Assembly: GCF_003696365.1 (NCBI RefSeq)
Contig: NZ_RFFM01000001.1
Location: 883,852-947,851 of the forward strand
DNA length: 64,000 nucleotides
Reading direction: 5' to 3'
Source: Stutzerimonas zhaodongensis
GTDB taxonomy: Bacteria; Pseudomonadota; Gammaproteobacteria; Pseudomonadales; Pseudomonadaceae
Shown here: positions 7,201 to 16,651 of the stretch, in pieces
How positions within the stretch are numbered: the first letter of the stretch is position 1
How the letters are laid out: every line of letters begins with the position of its first letter
Position numbers and translations under genes: made by a program
The notes under the pieces: generated by a model
The model's input: only the letters and a program-made list of their open reading frames with translations
Databases searched by the model: none
Told to the model about the DNA's origin: nothing

Positions 7201-8277
7201 TCATTGACTCGGCAGCGCTCGCTCGTACCAGACGCGGCTCTTGTTTACCGTCCGGACGAGCCAGAGCATGACCGGCACCTCGATAAGTACGCCCACGACG
7301 GTCGCCAGCGCCGCTCCCGAATTGAAGCCATAGAGCACGATGGCAACGGCTACCGCCAGCTCGAAGAAATTGGACGCGCCGATCATCGCCGACGGGCCAG
7401 CGATGTCATGACGCACCTTCAACTGTCGATTGAGCCAGTAACCCAGCGCGGCGATCAGAAGGGTCTGCAGCAGGATCGGCACGGCCAACATGGCGATCAC
7501 CAGCGGCTGTTCGACAATCGCCTCGCCCTGGAAAGAGAACAACAGGACCAGCGTCGCCAACAGCGCGATGATCGAGAACGGCTGGATACGGGCCAGCACC
7601 GCCTGAAAATGATCCTCGCCAACCATGCGCAAGCGGTGGCGGATGAACTGAGCGATGGTCAGCGGAATGACGATGTACATCACCACCGAAAGGATCAGGG
7701 TGTCCCACGGCACGGGAATCGAAGAAACGCCCAGCAGCAGCGCCACGATCGGGGCGAAGGCGAACACCATCACCACATCGTTCACCGCTACCTGGGTCAG
7801 GGTGAAGTTGGCATTGCCGTTACACAGGTTGCTCCAGACGAACACCATCGCGGTGCAAGGCGCAGCGCCCAGCAGTATCAGCCCTGCCACATAGCTGTCG
7901 ATCTGGTCAGCCGGCAGCCAGCCCGCGAAGACGTGCCGCAGAAACAACCAGGCTAGAAAAGCCATGGTGAAGGGTTTGATAGCCCAGTTGACGATCAGGG
8001 TGACTCCCATGCCCGCACGGTGCGCGAAGACCTCGTGCAGAGCGCCGAAATCGATCTTCATCAACATCGGGATGATCATCACCCAGATCAGCAAGCCCAC
8101 CGGGATGTTCACCTTCGCCAGCTCCATGGCCCCGACGGCCTGGGCGGCCTGCGGTGCAAAGAGGCCGATGAGCGTACCGGCGATGATGCAGAGAAAGACC
8201 CAAAGGGTCAGGTAGCGCTCGAAGAATCCGATTGGTGCGCCGGCGACTTTCTTGCCGAGGGTTTCGCATTGAGACAT
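7201..8277 (-). CDS. acr3: ACR3-type arsenite efflux permease
   Basis: A 358-residue, ten-helix inner membrane permease of the ACR3 branch of the bile-acid/arsenite transporter superfamily; it expels As(III) using the proton gradient. The signature GAAPCTAMVFVWS with its conserved Cys, and NDVVMVFAFAP, are both present. The opening ERYLTLWVFLCIIAGTLIG is characteristic. The gene lies 30 bp after arsO on the same strand, forming an acr3-arsO unit divergent from arsR. It is the As(III) exporter for the island and the exit route for arsenite made by any arsenate reductase elsewhere, since no arsC is seen here. Confidence 0.95.
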   Translation of the reverse strand: MSQCETLGKKVAGAPIGFFERYLTLWVFLCIIAGTLIGLFAPQAAQAVGAMELAKVNIPVGLLIWVMIIPMLMKIDFGALHEVFAHRAGMGVTLIVNWAIKPFTMAFLAWLFLRHVFAGWLPADQIDSYVAGLILLGAAPCTAMVFVWSNLCNGNANFTLTQVAVNDVVMVFAFAPIVALLLGVSSIPVPWDTLILSVVMYIVIPLTIAQFIRHRLRMVGEDHFQAVLARIQPFSIIALLATLVLLFSFQGEAIVEQPLVIAMLAVPILLQTLLIAALGYWLNRQLKVRHDIAGPSAMIGASNFFELAVAVAIVLYGFNSGAALATVVGVLIEVPVMLWLVRTVNKSRVWYERALPSQ

Positions 8278-8307
8278 GGAGCTTCTCTTGCTTCACTTGA
8301 GCTTCGG

Positions 8308-9399
8308 TTAGTGGGAGCTGACGGCGGACTCGGACAACATCTGGTCGATCTGCTCGACGGCGCTGCGTGCATAACGGGTCACCCCGATCAGGGTGGCTGA
8401 CGCAGGCCCGGTCCAGTCGCCGTAGCCCATGAGCCAGAGATTGGGCTGTTTCACGGATCGGGTTCCGTCTACCTTCACCCTGCCATCCGGTTCGATCACG
8501 CCGAGGCTATCGAGGTGCGCCAGTGCCGGTTTGAACCCCGTACACCAGATCACCACGTCTACCGCTTCGAACTGTCCGTCCGCCCATTCGACGCCGTTTT
8601 CCGTGAAGCGCTTGAATGGCCGCCGGGCATGCAGAACACCCCGCGCGCGCGCATCTTTCACTGAATCCACCATCACGATTTCGCCTAAACCGCCGGCCGG
8701 CTGCTCGACGCTCCGGCCTTCCTGCTGCGCTTTCCAGCGCGCTGTCGCGCGTTCGAACAGGACACGGCCATCAACATCATCCGCCAGGAATGCCGGCTCC
8801 TTTTCAGTCACCCAGATCGTTTCAGCGGCTTTCGATAGCTCAGCAAGGATCTGCGCGCCGGAATTGCCGCCGCCGACAACCAGCACACGTTTGCCGGCGA
8901 ACGGCGTTGCGTTCACGTAGTGTGCCGAGTGCAGCTGAATACCCAGAAACGCCTCTCGGCCCGGGACCTCTGGCAGATAGGGCTGCCCCCAGGTGCCCGT
9001 GGCGCTGACCAGCGCACGGCAGCGCCACGCCTGGCCCCCGGCTTTGACTTCGAGCTGATCGTCAATCGCGGTAACCGAGCTGACATGCACCGGGCGCACG
9101 ATGGGAAGCTGGTACCGCTGCTCGTAACGCACCAGGTAGTCGATTACGTCCATGCGGGTTGGCGTATGGCTTTGCGCTATAGGCATCGGCCACCCGGCAA
9201 TCGAGCTCCAGGCAGCTGGGGAAAATAGCTTGAGCGACTTCCACGCATGCAGCCAGGCACCGCCTGCTCCTGTCTGATCGTCGAGTATCAGGAAGGAGCG
9301 CTTCGTGCGCCTCAGAAAATAGGCAGTCGCCAGAGCTGACTGGCCGCCACCTATGATGATCACGTCCGGGCTGCTCAAGGCTGCATCATCCGTCGTCAT
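8308..9399 (-). CDS. arsO: ArsO-type flavin monooxygenase
   Basis: A 363-residue FAD/NAD(P)H enzyme of the ArsO family, found repeatedly in pseudomonad ars operons; its arsenic substrate is not settled. The FAD-binding GxGxxG is at residues 16-21 ([10 protein letters not shown]) and the NAD(P)-binding repeat is [12 protein letters not shown] near 170. GTWGQPYLP and [12 protein letters not shown] are family-typical stretches. The gene is first in the minus-strand unit with acr3 30 bp downstream, and shares a 157-bp divergent control region with arsR. Confidence 0.85.
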   Translation of the reverse strand: MTTDDAALSSPDVIIIGGGQSALATAYFLRRTKRSFLILDDQTGAGGAWLHAWKSLKLFSPAAWSSIAGWPMPIAQSHTPTRMDVIDYLVRYEQRYQLPIVRPVHVSSVTAIDDQLEVKAGGQAWRCRALVSATGTWGQPYLPEVPGREAFLGIQLHSAHYVNATPFAGKRVLVVGGGNSGAQILAELSKAAETIWVTEKEPAFLADDVDGRVLFERATARWKAQQEGRSVEQPAGGLGEIVMVDSVKDARARGVLHARRPFKRFTENGVEWADGQFEAVDVVIWCTGFKPALAHLDSLGVIEPDGRVKVDGTRSVKQPNLWLMGYGDWTGPASATLIGVTRYARSAVEQIDQMLSESAVSSH

Positions 9400-9509
9400 C
9401 AGACCGGCCTCATATATGACTTAATACAGATATTTATACAGTTCGCTGGATGAATGACATGGGCATCCACCCGTTTAGCAGGGGTTTTGCCGGATAGTAT
9501 TCGCTTTAC

Positions 9510-9521
9510 AGCATATATGCT
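9510..9521. promoter_or_regulatory. candidate ArsR operator, 12-bp palindrome
   Basis: AGCATATATGCT is a perfect palindrome in the AT-rich divergent region between arsO and arsR, 36 bp before the arsR start, with further AT-rich half-site-like sequence (CATATATGAC near 9411, CAATATATTC near 9525). ArsR dimers bind AT-rich dyads in such places. This is inference from position and symmetry only. Confidence 0.35.
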
Positions 9522-9556
9522 AATCAATATATTCAGCCACTCTCGCAGAGGCTGAC

Positions 9557-9913
9557 ATGATCGAACACCTGACACCCGATACCGTTTTCAAATGCCTGTC
9601 CGATGAAACCCGGGCGCGCATGACCCTGCTTATCGCCCGCGAAGGGGAGCTGTGCGTTTGCGAGCTGACCACTGCGCTCGAGCAAAGCCAACCCAAGGTA
9701 TCGCGGCATCTTTCACAGCTGCGAAGCTGCGCGATTCTCGAGGATCGGCGTCAGGGGCAGTGGGTGTATTACCGACTGCACCCGCATCTGCCGGACTGGG
9801 TGCATGACATGCTCACGCTCGTACTGGCGGCCAACAAACGATGGTTGAGTCCAGACGCCGAACGGCTTGAGCGCATGCGTGACCGACCCGGACGCACGTC
9901 GGCCTGTGGTTGA
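9557..9913 (+). CDS. arsR: ArsR family metalloregulatory repressor
   Basis: A 118-residue winged-helix repressor that leaves its operator on binding As(III) or Sb(III). The metal-binding ELCVCEL motif gives Cys33 and Cys35. The third Cys of the E. coli-type CVCxLC site is a Thr here (CVCELT), so a third ligand would have to come from elsewhere, for instance Cys13 or the C-terminal Cys. The recognition helix lies in SQPKVSRHLSQLR. The gene is divergent from arsO-acr3 and leads the plus-strand ars genes, so it probably controls both directions. Confidence 0.92.
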   Translation: MIEHLTPDTVFKCLSDETRARMTLLIAREGELCVCELTTALEQSQPKVSRHLSQLRSCAILEDRRQGQWVYYRLHPHLPDWVHDMLTLVLAANKRWLSPDAERLERMRDRPGRTSACG

Positions 9914-10046
9914 GAGGGGTGATCGATGCGCGCCCACTGCGCCCTGACAAACGCACTTGCGACTGAGCCTAACGCCCTGCTTTGGAACGGTTTGAGACCG
10001 GGCCTGATTCGAAGCAAACACTGCGGCGCCTGATCTGAGGTAAGAC

Positions 10047-10760
10047 ATGAACGAAACCCTACCGAATATTGACCCTGCCCTTCTCGACCTACCGAGCCTG
10101 GACAAGCTTTCACTGCCTGACGATCTGGAGCACAAGCCGCGCATCCTGCTGCTATACGGCTCCAACCGCGAACGTTCATTCAGCCGCCTCATGAGTCAGG
10201 AAGCCGCGCGGTTGCTTGAAGCGCTCGGCTGCGAGACCAGGATCTTCGATCCATCTGGGCTGCCGCTGCCAGACGATGCTCCTGAGAGCCACCCAAAGGT
10301 CCAGGAATTACGTGACCTGGTCATCTGGTCCGAAGGCCAGGTGTGGTGCTCGCCGGAACGGCACGGCTCGATGAGCGCCGTATTCAAAGCCCAGATCGAC
10401 TGGATACCGCTGAGCATGGGCGCGGTGCGGCCGACCCAGGGCAAGACACTGGCGGTGATGCAGGTATGTGGCGGCTCGCAATCGTTCAACGCCGTCAACC
10501 AGATGCGCGTGCTTGGTCGTTGGATGCGGATGGTGACGATACCCAACCAGTCTTCGGTGCCCAAAGCGTTTCTGGAATTCGATGACGCTGGACGGATGAA
10601 GCCTTCGGCCTTCTACGACCGCGTCGTGGATGTGATGGAGGAATTGGTCAAGTTCACCCTGTTGATTCGCGGTCGTGGCAGCTATCTGGTCGATCGCTAC
10701 TCGGAACGCAAGGAATCGGCCGAGGCACTGTCGGCACGGGTCAACCAGCGCTCGATCTGA
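10047..10760 (+). CDS. arsH: ArsH NADPH-dependent FMN oxidoreductase
   Basis: A 237-residue flavodoxin-fold protein of the ArsH family. ArsH proteins reduce FMN with NADPH and have been shown to oxidise trivalent organoarsenicals to less toxic pentavalent forms. The FMN phosphate loop is [11 protein letters not shown] (about 36-46), and [13 protein letters not shown] and [16 protein letters not shown] are hallmark segments. It lies 133 bp after arsR and 16 bp before the phosphatase gene, in an operon-like run on the plus strand. Its presence fits an island that handles organic arsenic. Confidence 0.95.
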   Translation: MNETLPNIDPALLDLPSLDKLSLPDDLEHKPRILLLYGSNRERSFSRLMSQEAARLLEALGCETRIFDPSGLPLPDDAPESHPKVQELRDLVIWSEGQVWCSPERHGSMSAVFKAQIDWIPLSMGAVRPTQGKTLAVMQVCGGSQSFNAVNQMRVLGRWMRMVTIPNQSSVPKAFLEFDDAGRMKPSAFYDRVVDVMEELVKFTLLIRGRGSYLVDRYSERKESAEALSARVNQRSI

Positions 10761-10776
10761 ACCAGGAGTTATGACC

Positions 10777-11271
10777 ATGCCGCACCCGTACGACGTCCTC
10801 GACATCCCACAACGTCCTGGCCACCTGATATTCACACCATGCCCGGGCACCAGAGACGCGAGCCTGAGCGAGGCACTGGCCACACTTAAAGATGCCGGCG
10901 CGAATGCCCTCATCACCTTGATGCCGGACGCCGAACTGGCCGCGAATGACGCCTCAGACCTCTCCGCAGTTTGCAGCGAGCTTGGTCTTGAGTGGCTGCA
11001 TCTACCGATCGCTGATGAGCACGTGCCGCTAGCTGACTTCGATGCGGCCTGGGCCCGTCACCGCGAAGAGATCGCCGCCCTGCTCGATTCGAACGCCACG
11101 CTGGCCATCCACTGCAAAGGCGGCTCCGGGCGAACAGGGCTGATTGCAGCCCGCATCCTTATCGAACTGGGTGTCGAGCGCGAGACCGCCGTGCGCAACG
11201 TCCAGGCGCTTCGGCCCAAAGCTCTCCAGCATCCGGCTCATGCTGGATGGCTCGCTCAATTCGGCGGTTGA
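10777..11271 (+). CDS. CX5R dual-specificity-type phosphatase of ars operon
   Basis: A 164-residue protein of the cyclin-dependent kinase inhibitor 3 / dual-specificity phosphatase type. The catalytic loop HCKGGSGRTG is intact (Cys-x5-Arg), and the general-acid region is probably around PIADEHVP. I chose the ATG at 10777 because AGGAG at 10764-10768 is 8 bases away; another ATG at 10771 would be only 2 bases away. Genes of this kind recur in bacterial ars clusters near GAPDH and arsJ, but no arsenic substrate is established. Candidate roles are a phosphate- or arsenate-ester hydrolase, or an unusual arsenate reductase. Confidence 0.8.
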   Translation: MPHPYDVLDIPQRPGHLIFTPCPGTRDASLSEALATLKDAGANALITLMPDAELAANDASDLSAVCSELGLEWLHLPIADEHVPLADFDAAWARHREEIAALLDSNATLAIHCKGGSGRTGLIAARILIELGVERETAVRNVQALRPKALQHPAHAGWLAQFGG

Positions 11272-11277
11272 GGCTTC

Positions 11278-11604
11278 ATGCTCAAAACCTTTGGCTTGTT
11301 CGCCCTGACGGCTCTGGCCGAAATCGTGGGTTGCTATCTGCCCTATCTATGGCTCAGGCAAGGCAAAAGCATCTGGCTGCTGGTGCCTGCGGCGGCATCG
11401 CTGATGCTCTTTGCCTGGCTGCTTTCACTGCACCCCACCTCAGCAGGACGGGTGTACGCAGCGTACGGAGGCGTCTACATCGGCGCCGCCATTATCTGGC
11501 TCTGGCTAGTCGACGGCATTCGCCCTACCGGCTGGGATCTGCTGGGTTCAGCAGTCGCCCTGGTTGGCATGGCCATCATCATGTTCGCGCCGCGGGGCGC
11601 ATGA
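11278..11604 (+). CDS. YnfA/UPF0060 small membrane protein
   Basis: A 108-residue, four-helix inner membrane protein of the UPF0060 (YnfA) family, distantly related to small multidrug resistance transporters. Family-typical segments are [31 protein letters not shown] and [11 protein letters not shown]. It starts 6 bases after the phosphatase stop and ends 16 bases before the GAPDH gene, so it is part of the same transcript. The function of the family is largely unknown; here the context points to export of an arsenic-related or other toxic compound. Confidence 0.85.
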   Translation: MLKTFGLFALTALAEIVGCYLPYLWLRQGKSIWLLVPAAASLMLFAWLLSLHPTSAGRVYAAYGGVYIGAAIIWLWLVDGIRPTGWDLLGSAVALVGMAIIMFAPRGA

Positions 11605-11620
11605 TTCAGGGGATCAAACT

Positions 11621-12628
11621 ATGGCGATCAAGGTAGGCATCAATGGCTTCGGCCGAATCGGGCGGTTGGCGTTGCGCGCGGCCTGGGGCTGGCCCGAGAT
11701 CGAGTTCATCCGGATCAACGATCCGGCGGGTGACGCAGCCACCCACGCGCATCTGCTGAACTTCGATTCGGTACACGGCCGCTGGAGTCATGAAGCAAGC
11801 AGCGATGGCGATTGCATGGTAATCGAAGGCAAACGAATTCAGGTCACCGCGAACAAGGCCATCGCCGACACCGACTGGTCGGACTGCGATCTGGTTATCG
11901 AAGCAAGCGGCAAGATGAAGACCGTAGCGGTGCTGCAGGGCTATCTGGACCAGGGGGTTAAACGCGTAGTCGTCAGCGCGCCCGTCAAGGAAGCGGGGGC
12001 GCTAAATGTCGTCATGGGCGTCAACGATGGTCTTTTCGACCCGGCGCAGCACCGCATCGTCACCGCGGCCTCGTGCACGACCAATTGCCTGGCGCCGGTG
12101 GTCAGGGTGATCCATGGAAAGCTTGGCATCCGCCACGGTTCGATTACCACCATTCATGACCTGACCAACACCCAAAGCATCCTCGATCAGCCGCACAAGG
12201 ATCTGCGCCGTGCCCGCGCCTCCGGCATGAGCCTGATTCCGACCACCACAGGCTCGGCCACTGCGATCGCTGAGATATTTCCCGAGCTGCGCGGCAAGCT
12301 CAACGGGCATGCGGTGCGCGTCCCGCTGGCCAATGCCTCGTTGACCGATTGCGTGTTCGAGGTAGAACGCGCGACCTCCGTCGAGGAGGTCAACCAGCTG
12401 CTGAAAGCCGCTGCGAGCGAAGGTCCGCTCAAGGGCATTCTCGGATACGAAGAGCGACCACTGGTTTCCATCGATTACCGAACCGACCCGCGCTCCTCGA
12501 TCATCGATGCGCTGTCGACCATGGTCGTCAACGGTACCCAAGTAAAACTCTACGCCTGGTACGACAACGAGTGGGGTTACGCCAACCGCACTGTTGAGCT
12601 GGCGCGAAAGGTCGGCCTGTCAGGCTGA
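11621..12628 (+). CDS. arsenic-linked glyceraldehyde-3-phosphate dehydrogenase
   Basis: A 335-residue GAPDH. The NAD-binding start [19 protein letters not shown] and the catalytic [11 protein letters not shown] segment (nucleophilic Cys near 152) are intact. In ars operons paired with arsJ, this enzyme uses arsenate in place of phosphate to make unstable 1-arseno-3-phosphoglycerate, which ArsJ exports; that is established for the P. aeruginosa pair. The start at 11621 fits the family N-terminus, with AGGGG 9-13 bases upstream. arsJ follows after 136 bp. The housekeeping GAPDH would be elsewhere on the chromosome. Confidence 0.93.
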   Translation: MAIKVGINGFGRIGRLALRAAWGWPEIEFIRINDPAGDAATHAHLLNFDSVHGRWSHEASSDGDCMVIEGKRIQVTANKAIADTDWSDCDLVIEASGKMKTVAVLQGYLDQGVKRVVVSAPVKEAGALNVVMGVNDGLFDPAQHRIVTAASCTTNCLAPVVRVIHGKLGIRHGSITTIHDLTNTQSILDQPHKDLRRARASGMSLIPTTTGSATAIAEIFPELRGKLNGHAVRVPLANASLTDCVFEVERATSVEEVNQLLKAAASEGPLKGILGYEERPLVSIDYRTDPRSSIIDALSTMVVNGTQVKLYAWYDNEWGYANRTVELARKVGLSG

Positions 12629-12764
12629 TTCGCCGCTTGCGCTGCCAGTGGCGCGTCCCTCGCGCCGCTGGTGGAGACACTTGCGAGCTCGCTGCTTCCT
12701 GACCGTTGCCGCTTCTGCACTTGCGTTGTTCTGACCTGACAGCACCATTACTACGGACCCGACC

Positions 12765-13991
12765 ATGCACGCCCTCTCCTGCCTCGCCCCGGAAGTCCGC
12801 CAGTACCTGGTGGTGACCGCCAACTACTGGGCCTTCACTCTCACCGATGGCGCGTTGCGCATGTTGGTGGTGCTGCACTTTCACCAGTTGGGCTACTCGC
12901 CGCTGCAGATCGCGATGCTGTTTCTCTTCTACGAGATTTTCGGTGTGGTGACCAATCTCGTTGGCGGCTGGCTCGGTGCGCGGCTGGGCCTGAACCGCAC
13001 CATGAATATCGGCCTCGCACTGCAAGTCGTGGCGTTGTTGCTGCTCACCGTTCCCAGTGCCTGGCTGGTGGTCCCGTGGGTGATGGCAGCCCAGGCGCTG
13101 TCCGGCATCGCCAAGGACCTCAACAAGATGAGCGCCAAAAGCTCGATTAAGTTGCTGGTTCCGCCCGGTGCCCAGGGCACGCTTTACAAATGGGTAGCGC
13201 TGCTGACCGGATCGAAGAACGCGCTCAAGGGTGTCGGCTTCTTTCTGGGCGGCGTTCTGCTGGTATGGCTGGAATTTCGCGGCGCAGTTCTGGCCATGGC
13301 AACGGTGCTGGCCCTGGTCTGGATTGCGAGTCTGATGCTGCTCAAGAAGGATCTTGGCAAGGCCAAAGCGAAGCCGAAGTTCAAGGACATTCTTTCCAAG
13401 AGCCGGGCGATCAACATTCTCTCCGCCGCCAGGTTGTTTCTGTTCGGCGCGCGGGATGTCTGGTTCGTGGTTGCGCTCCCGGTTTACCTGGCGAGCACCT
13501 TTGGTTGGGACCACTGGCGTGTGGGTGGTTTTCTCGCGGCATGGGTCATCGGCTACGGCATCGTGCAGTCTTTCGCTCCGCATTTCACCGGGCGTAAAGG
13601 GGGGCAAGTGCCGGACGGCCGAGCGGCGCTGATATGGGCGTTGCTTCTGGCCGGGTTGCCTGCGGCCATTGCGTTGGGCTTGGACACGCAGCTCTCCCCG
13701 CAATGGGTCTTGCTGGGCGGGCTGATGGTATTCGGCGTGATGTTCGCCGTGAACTCTTCGCTGCACAGCTATCTGATCGTCTCTTATGCCAAGGAAGACG
13801 GCGTTTCCCTCGATGTGGGGTTCTACTACATGTCCAACGCCATGGGCCGGTTGCTTGGCACCGTGCTGTCTGGCTGGATTTTTCAGGCCTATGGGCTCCA
13901 GGCCTGCCTCTGGGTATCCAGCGCCTTCGTTCTGCTTGCGGCGGTCATCTCCTTTGGCTTACCCCGCCATCGCACTGCCACTGACGTCTAG
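12765..13991 (+). CDS. arsJ: ArsJ organoarsenical efflux permease
   Basis: A 408-residue MFS permease of the ArsJ family with about 11-12 membrane helices. Family-typical stretches are LVVTANYWAFTLTDGALRMLVVLHF at the N-terminus, SGIAKDLNKMSAKSS near 110-125, and FYYMSNAMGRLLGT near 348-361. It exports 1-arseno-3-phosphoglycerate made by the adjacent GAPDH, so the two together give arsenate resistance without reduction. The 136-bp spacer between them holds no gene. A CCAGCT/AGCTGG hairpin at 14055-14070 lies shortly after its stop. Confidence 0.95.
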   Translation: MHALSCLAPEVRQYLVVTANYWAFTLTDGALRMLVVLHFHQLGYSPLQIAMLFLFYEIFGVVTNLVGGWLGARLGLNRTMNIGLALQVVALLLLTVPSAWLVVPWVMAAQALSGIAKDLNKMSAKSSIKLLVPPGAQGTLYKWVALLTGSKNALKGVGFFLGGVLLVWLEFRGAVLAMATVLALVWIASLMLLKKDLGKAKAKPKFKDILSKSRAINILSAARLFLFGARDVWFVVALPVYLASTFGWDHWRVGGFLAAWVIGYGIVQSFAPHFTGRKGGQVPDGRAALIWALLLAGLPAAIALGLDTQLSPQWVLLGGLMVFGVMFAVNSSLHSYLIVSYAKEDGVSLDVGFYYMSNAMGRLLGTVLSGWIFQAYGLQACLWVSSAFVLLAAVISFGLPRHRTATDV

Positions 13992-14054
13992 GCCAAGACG
14001 AATAGCTCCAGCGTTCGTTTAAGCCACCGCTAAGGGTTATGCTCCATCAACACT

Positions 14055-14070
14055 CCAGCTGCGGAGCTGG
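14055..14070 (+). terminator. weak hairpin after arsJ
   Basis: CCAGCT-GCGG-AGCTGG forms a 6-bp stem with a 4-base loop, about 65 bp after the arsJ stop in the 213-bp gap before arsS. There is no U-tract, so it is at best a weak or Rho-assisted stop or an mRNA stabiliser separating the resistance part from the arsenosugar part of the island. Confidence 0.25.
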
Positions 14071-14204
14071 TTGCACACCAATGATCAGTCGATGCAAGCA
14101 CGCTCACGCGTGGCTCCGGGCGGCAGGCCTTATATCCGCTAGGCCGGCCTCCCGAACGCTCCGCTGGCAACCCGCATTCAACCGTTTCTAGGAGTAGCCT
14201 TGCC

Positions 14205-15188
14205 ATGCACGCCACGCTTCCACTCCTGAACAGCCTGGATTTTCCGCCGATCCGCAGAGCGGCTCTCGAGGCGCTGCAGGTCAACCTCACCTATCGCTGC
14301 AATCAGCGCTGTTTGCACTGCCATGTGAACGCAGGCCCAACACGCACGGAGGCGATGACCGATGAAAGCCTTGGCCTCCTGCACCAGGTGATCGATGCGC
14401 ATCCAGTTCACACTCTGGACCTCACGGGTGGCGCACCCGAAATGCATCCGCGATTTCGGGAGATCGTCGCCCACGCGCGTCGCGAAGGGCTGCGGGTCAT
14501 CGACCGCTGCAACCTGACCATTCTGAGCGAGCCGGGTTATGAAAATCTGGCGCAGTTTCTGGCTGATCAGGGCGTCGAGGTCAGCGCCTCCCTGCCCTGC
14601 TACTCGCGGGAGAACGTCGACAAGCAGCGAGGCGACGGTGTGTTCGAAGCCAGCATTGCAGGCCTCAAAAAGCTCAATGAGCTGGGTTATGGCACTGAGG
14701 GCAGCGGCCTGATCCTGAATCTTGTCTTCAACCCGCAGGGCGCCAGCCTGCCGCCGCCTCAAGCTCGGCTCGAGGCCGATTACAAGGCACATCTCGCCGA
14801 AGATTTCGGCGTTTCGTTCAATCACTTGCTGACCATCACCAACCAACCCATTGCCCGCTTTGGCAGCACCCTGGTGAGCAAGGGGCAATTCGGCGATTAC
14901 ATGCAGCTGCTGCGCGACAGTTATCGCCCGGAGAATCTCGACGCCGTGATGTGCCGCAGCCTTGTCAGCGTCGACTGGCAGGGATTTCTCTATGACTGCG
15001 ACTTCAACCAGATGCTCGAGCTGCCCATGGCGACAACGGGGCTGATTGGCCGCGACCGTCCTCACCTGCGCGACCTGCTGCGTACTGCAACGCTGGAAGG
15101 CAACCCCATCGTTACCCGTGACCATTGCTACGCCTGCACCGCCGGGCAAGGCTCGAGCTGCGGTGGCAGCCTGAACGAACAAGGATAG
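14205..15188 (+). CDS. arsS: ArsS radical SAM protein (arsenosugar biosynthesis)
   Basis: A 327-residue radical SAM protein of the ArsS family. The iron-sulfur motif CNQRCLHC gives Cys32, Cys36 and Cys39 (CX3CX2C), followed by LDLTGGAPEMHPRF. The C-terminal DUF3641-type region carries further Cys in LYDCDFNQ and DHCYACTAGQGSSC, which may bind a second cluster. ArsS proteins have been shown to couple a 5'-deoxyadenosyl radical to methylated arsenic, giving the arsenosugar precursor. The usual partner, the methyltransferase ArsM, is not in this window. The symporter gene begins 8 bases after the stop, so they are co-transcribed. Confidence 0.93.
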   Translation: MHATLPLLNSLDFPPIRRAALEALQVNLTYRCNQRCLHCHVNAGPTRTEAMTDESLGLLHQVIDAHPVHTLDLTGGAPEMHPRFREIVAHARREGLRVIDRCNLTILSEPGYENLAQFLADQGVEVSASLPCYSRENVDKQRGDGVFEASIAGLKKLNELGYGTEGSGLILNLVFNPQGASLPPPQARLEADYKAHLAEDFGVSFNHLLTITNQPIARFGSTLVSKGQFGDYMQLLRDSYRPENLDAVMCRSLVSVDWQGFLYDCDFNQMLELPMATTGLIGRDRPHLRDLLRTATLEGNPIVTRDHCYACTAGQGSSCGGSLNEQG

Positions 15189-15196
15189 GTTTCTGC

Positions 15197-16591
15197 ATGG
15201 AGTCCAGCAGCTGGATGGGTCTGTTCTTTTGGGGCTTTCTTGTCATCTATGGCGTCGCCATGCTGGCCTTGTCTCCACGCTCGGTCACGCTGGGCGGTTT
15301 TTTCGAAGGCCAGGATCGGCAAGGTCGCACCGTCGCGCCCTGGCTGCTGACCTCCAGCATTTTCATCAGCTGGATCTTCGCCAAGTCGGTGACCAACGCG
15401 GCGAACCTCGGCGCAAGCTATGGGCTGGTCGGCGGACTCGCCTATGCCACGTATTGGTTGTCGATACCGCTGACAGGTTTCGCCATCTACCGCTTGCGGC
15501 GACGCTTCGCAGCCAAGGGGCTGGTGAGCTTCCTGTCGAGCCATTACGGGCACGCCGCAGCGCTGGCCTTCACCGCTGCGATCCTGATCCGCCTGTTCAA
15601 CGAGGTGTGGAGCAACACGGCCGTGGTGGGCGGCTACTACGGCGCTTCCGGCAGCACCGAGTTCATTGGCGCTGCCCTGCTGTTCACGCTCGTTACGCTT
15701 GGCTACAGCTTGCGTGGCGGCCTGCGCAGCTCGATCCTGACCGATGCCGCGCAAATGGCGATCTTCGTCGTTGCGCTGGTTTGGGTGTTGGGCCTGGTAT
15801 TGCCACAGCATTCAGCGGCCGAACTGGCGAGCACCAGTCATTGGTCGCTCGATGCCGGGGTCGATCTGTTGCTGGTCGCCGGATTGCAGGCGCTCAGCTA
15901 CGGCTTCCATGATCCGGTCCTGACTGACCGCGGCTTCATCAGTGAAGAGCGCGCCATGCGCCGTGCATTTCTATTGGCCGGCGTTCTGGGCTTTATCGCC
16001 ATCCTCGCATTCAGCCTGATCGGTGTACATGCACAGCTGACCGGGCTCGCGGCGTCAGACAACGTGCCAGCTGCGCTGGCAAAAACCATGGGCATCGGCG
16101 CACTGATGGTCATGACCGTCGTGATGGTATCGGCCGCCGGTTCGACGCTGGATTCCACCTTTTCAAGCCTTGCCAAACTGGTGGGCCGGGAGCTGCCACT
16201 GCTCGCCGGCCGCGATCTCGGCTCGCGTGCAATCGGCCTGGGCATGGGTGCGATGGTGCTGTTCGCGCTGCTTGGCAATTTGCCGATGATCGCCGGCACC
16301 GACATTCTCAAAGCCACGACCATCAGCGGAACCATGGTCATCGGGCTCGCGCCGGTGTTCCTGCTTCATGGCCTGACGCAACCGACGCGTCTTGGCTTTC
16401 ATTTGAGTTTCTGGACCGGCCTCGCGCTGGGAATCGCCCTGACACTGGACTGGATCCCCCAAGCCTGGGCCATCGGCGACGGCAAATATGCCCTGCTGCT
16501 GGGCACCAACCTGTACGGCTTGCTGCTCTGCACGCTCGGCTATCTGTTGCCTGGCTATTTTCTGCAGGCCAGCCAGCAGGCACGACGTTGA
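15197..16591 (+). CDS. sodium:solute symporter family transporter in ars island
   Basis: A 464-residue permease of the sodium:solute symporter (SSS, LeuT-fold) family with about 13 helices. It has the typical FISWIFAKSVTNAANLGASYG region near helix 1-2 and an ATTISGTMVIGLAPVFLLHG segment late in the protein. I chose the ATG at 15197, 8 bases after arsS, because earlier in-frame codons lie inside arsS and encode a non-hydrophobic stretch. The substrate is unknown. Its place between arsS and the fusion gene suggests uptake or export of an arsenosugar precursor or product, but this is inference. Confidence 0.85.
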   Translation: MESSSWMGLFFWGFLVIYGVAMLALSPRSVTLGGFFEGQDRQGRTVAPWLLTSSIFISWIFAKSVTNAANLGASYGLVGGLAYATYWLSIPLTGFAIYRLRRRFAAKGLVSFLSSHYGHAAALAFTAAILIRLFNEVWSNTAVVGGYYGASGSTEFIGAALLFTLVTLGYSLRGGLRSSILTDAAQMAIFVVALVWVLGLVLPQHSAAELASTSHWSLDAGVDLLLVAGLQALSYGFHDPVLTDRGFISEERAMRRAFLLAGVLGFIAILAFSLIGVHAQLTGLAASDNVPAALAKTMGIGALMVMTVVMVSAAGSTLDSTFSSLAKLVGRELPLLAGRDLGSRAIGLGMGAMVLFALLGNLPMIAGTDILKATTISGTMVIGLAPVFLLHGLTQPTRLGFHLSFWTGLALGIALTLDWIPQAWAIGDGKYALLLGTNLYGLLLCTLGYLLPGYFLQASQQARR

Positions 16592-16651
16592 TGCACATGA
16601 GGTGCTGCCTCGCCTTTTCTGCGCTGCATCGACCACCTTGGAGTTACAGGG

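Noticed and set aside
12528..13766. 412-codon minus-strand frame across GAPDH and arsJ
   Set aside because: Rich in Gln, His and Arg, no domain, and opposite two confirmed genes.
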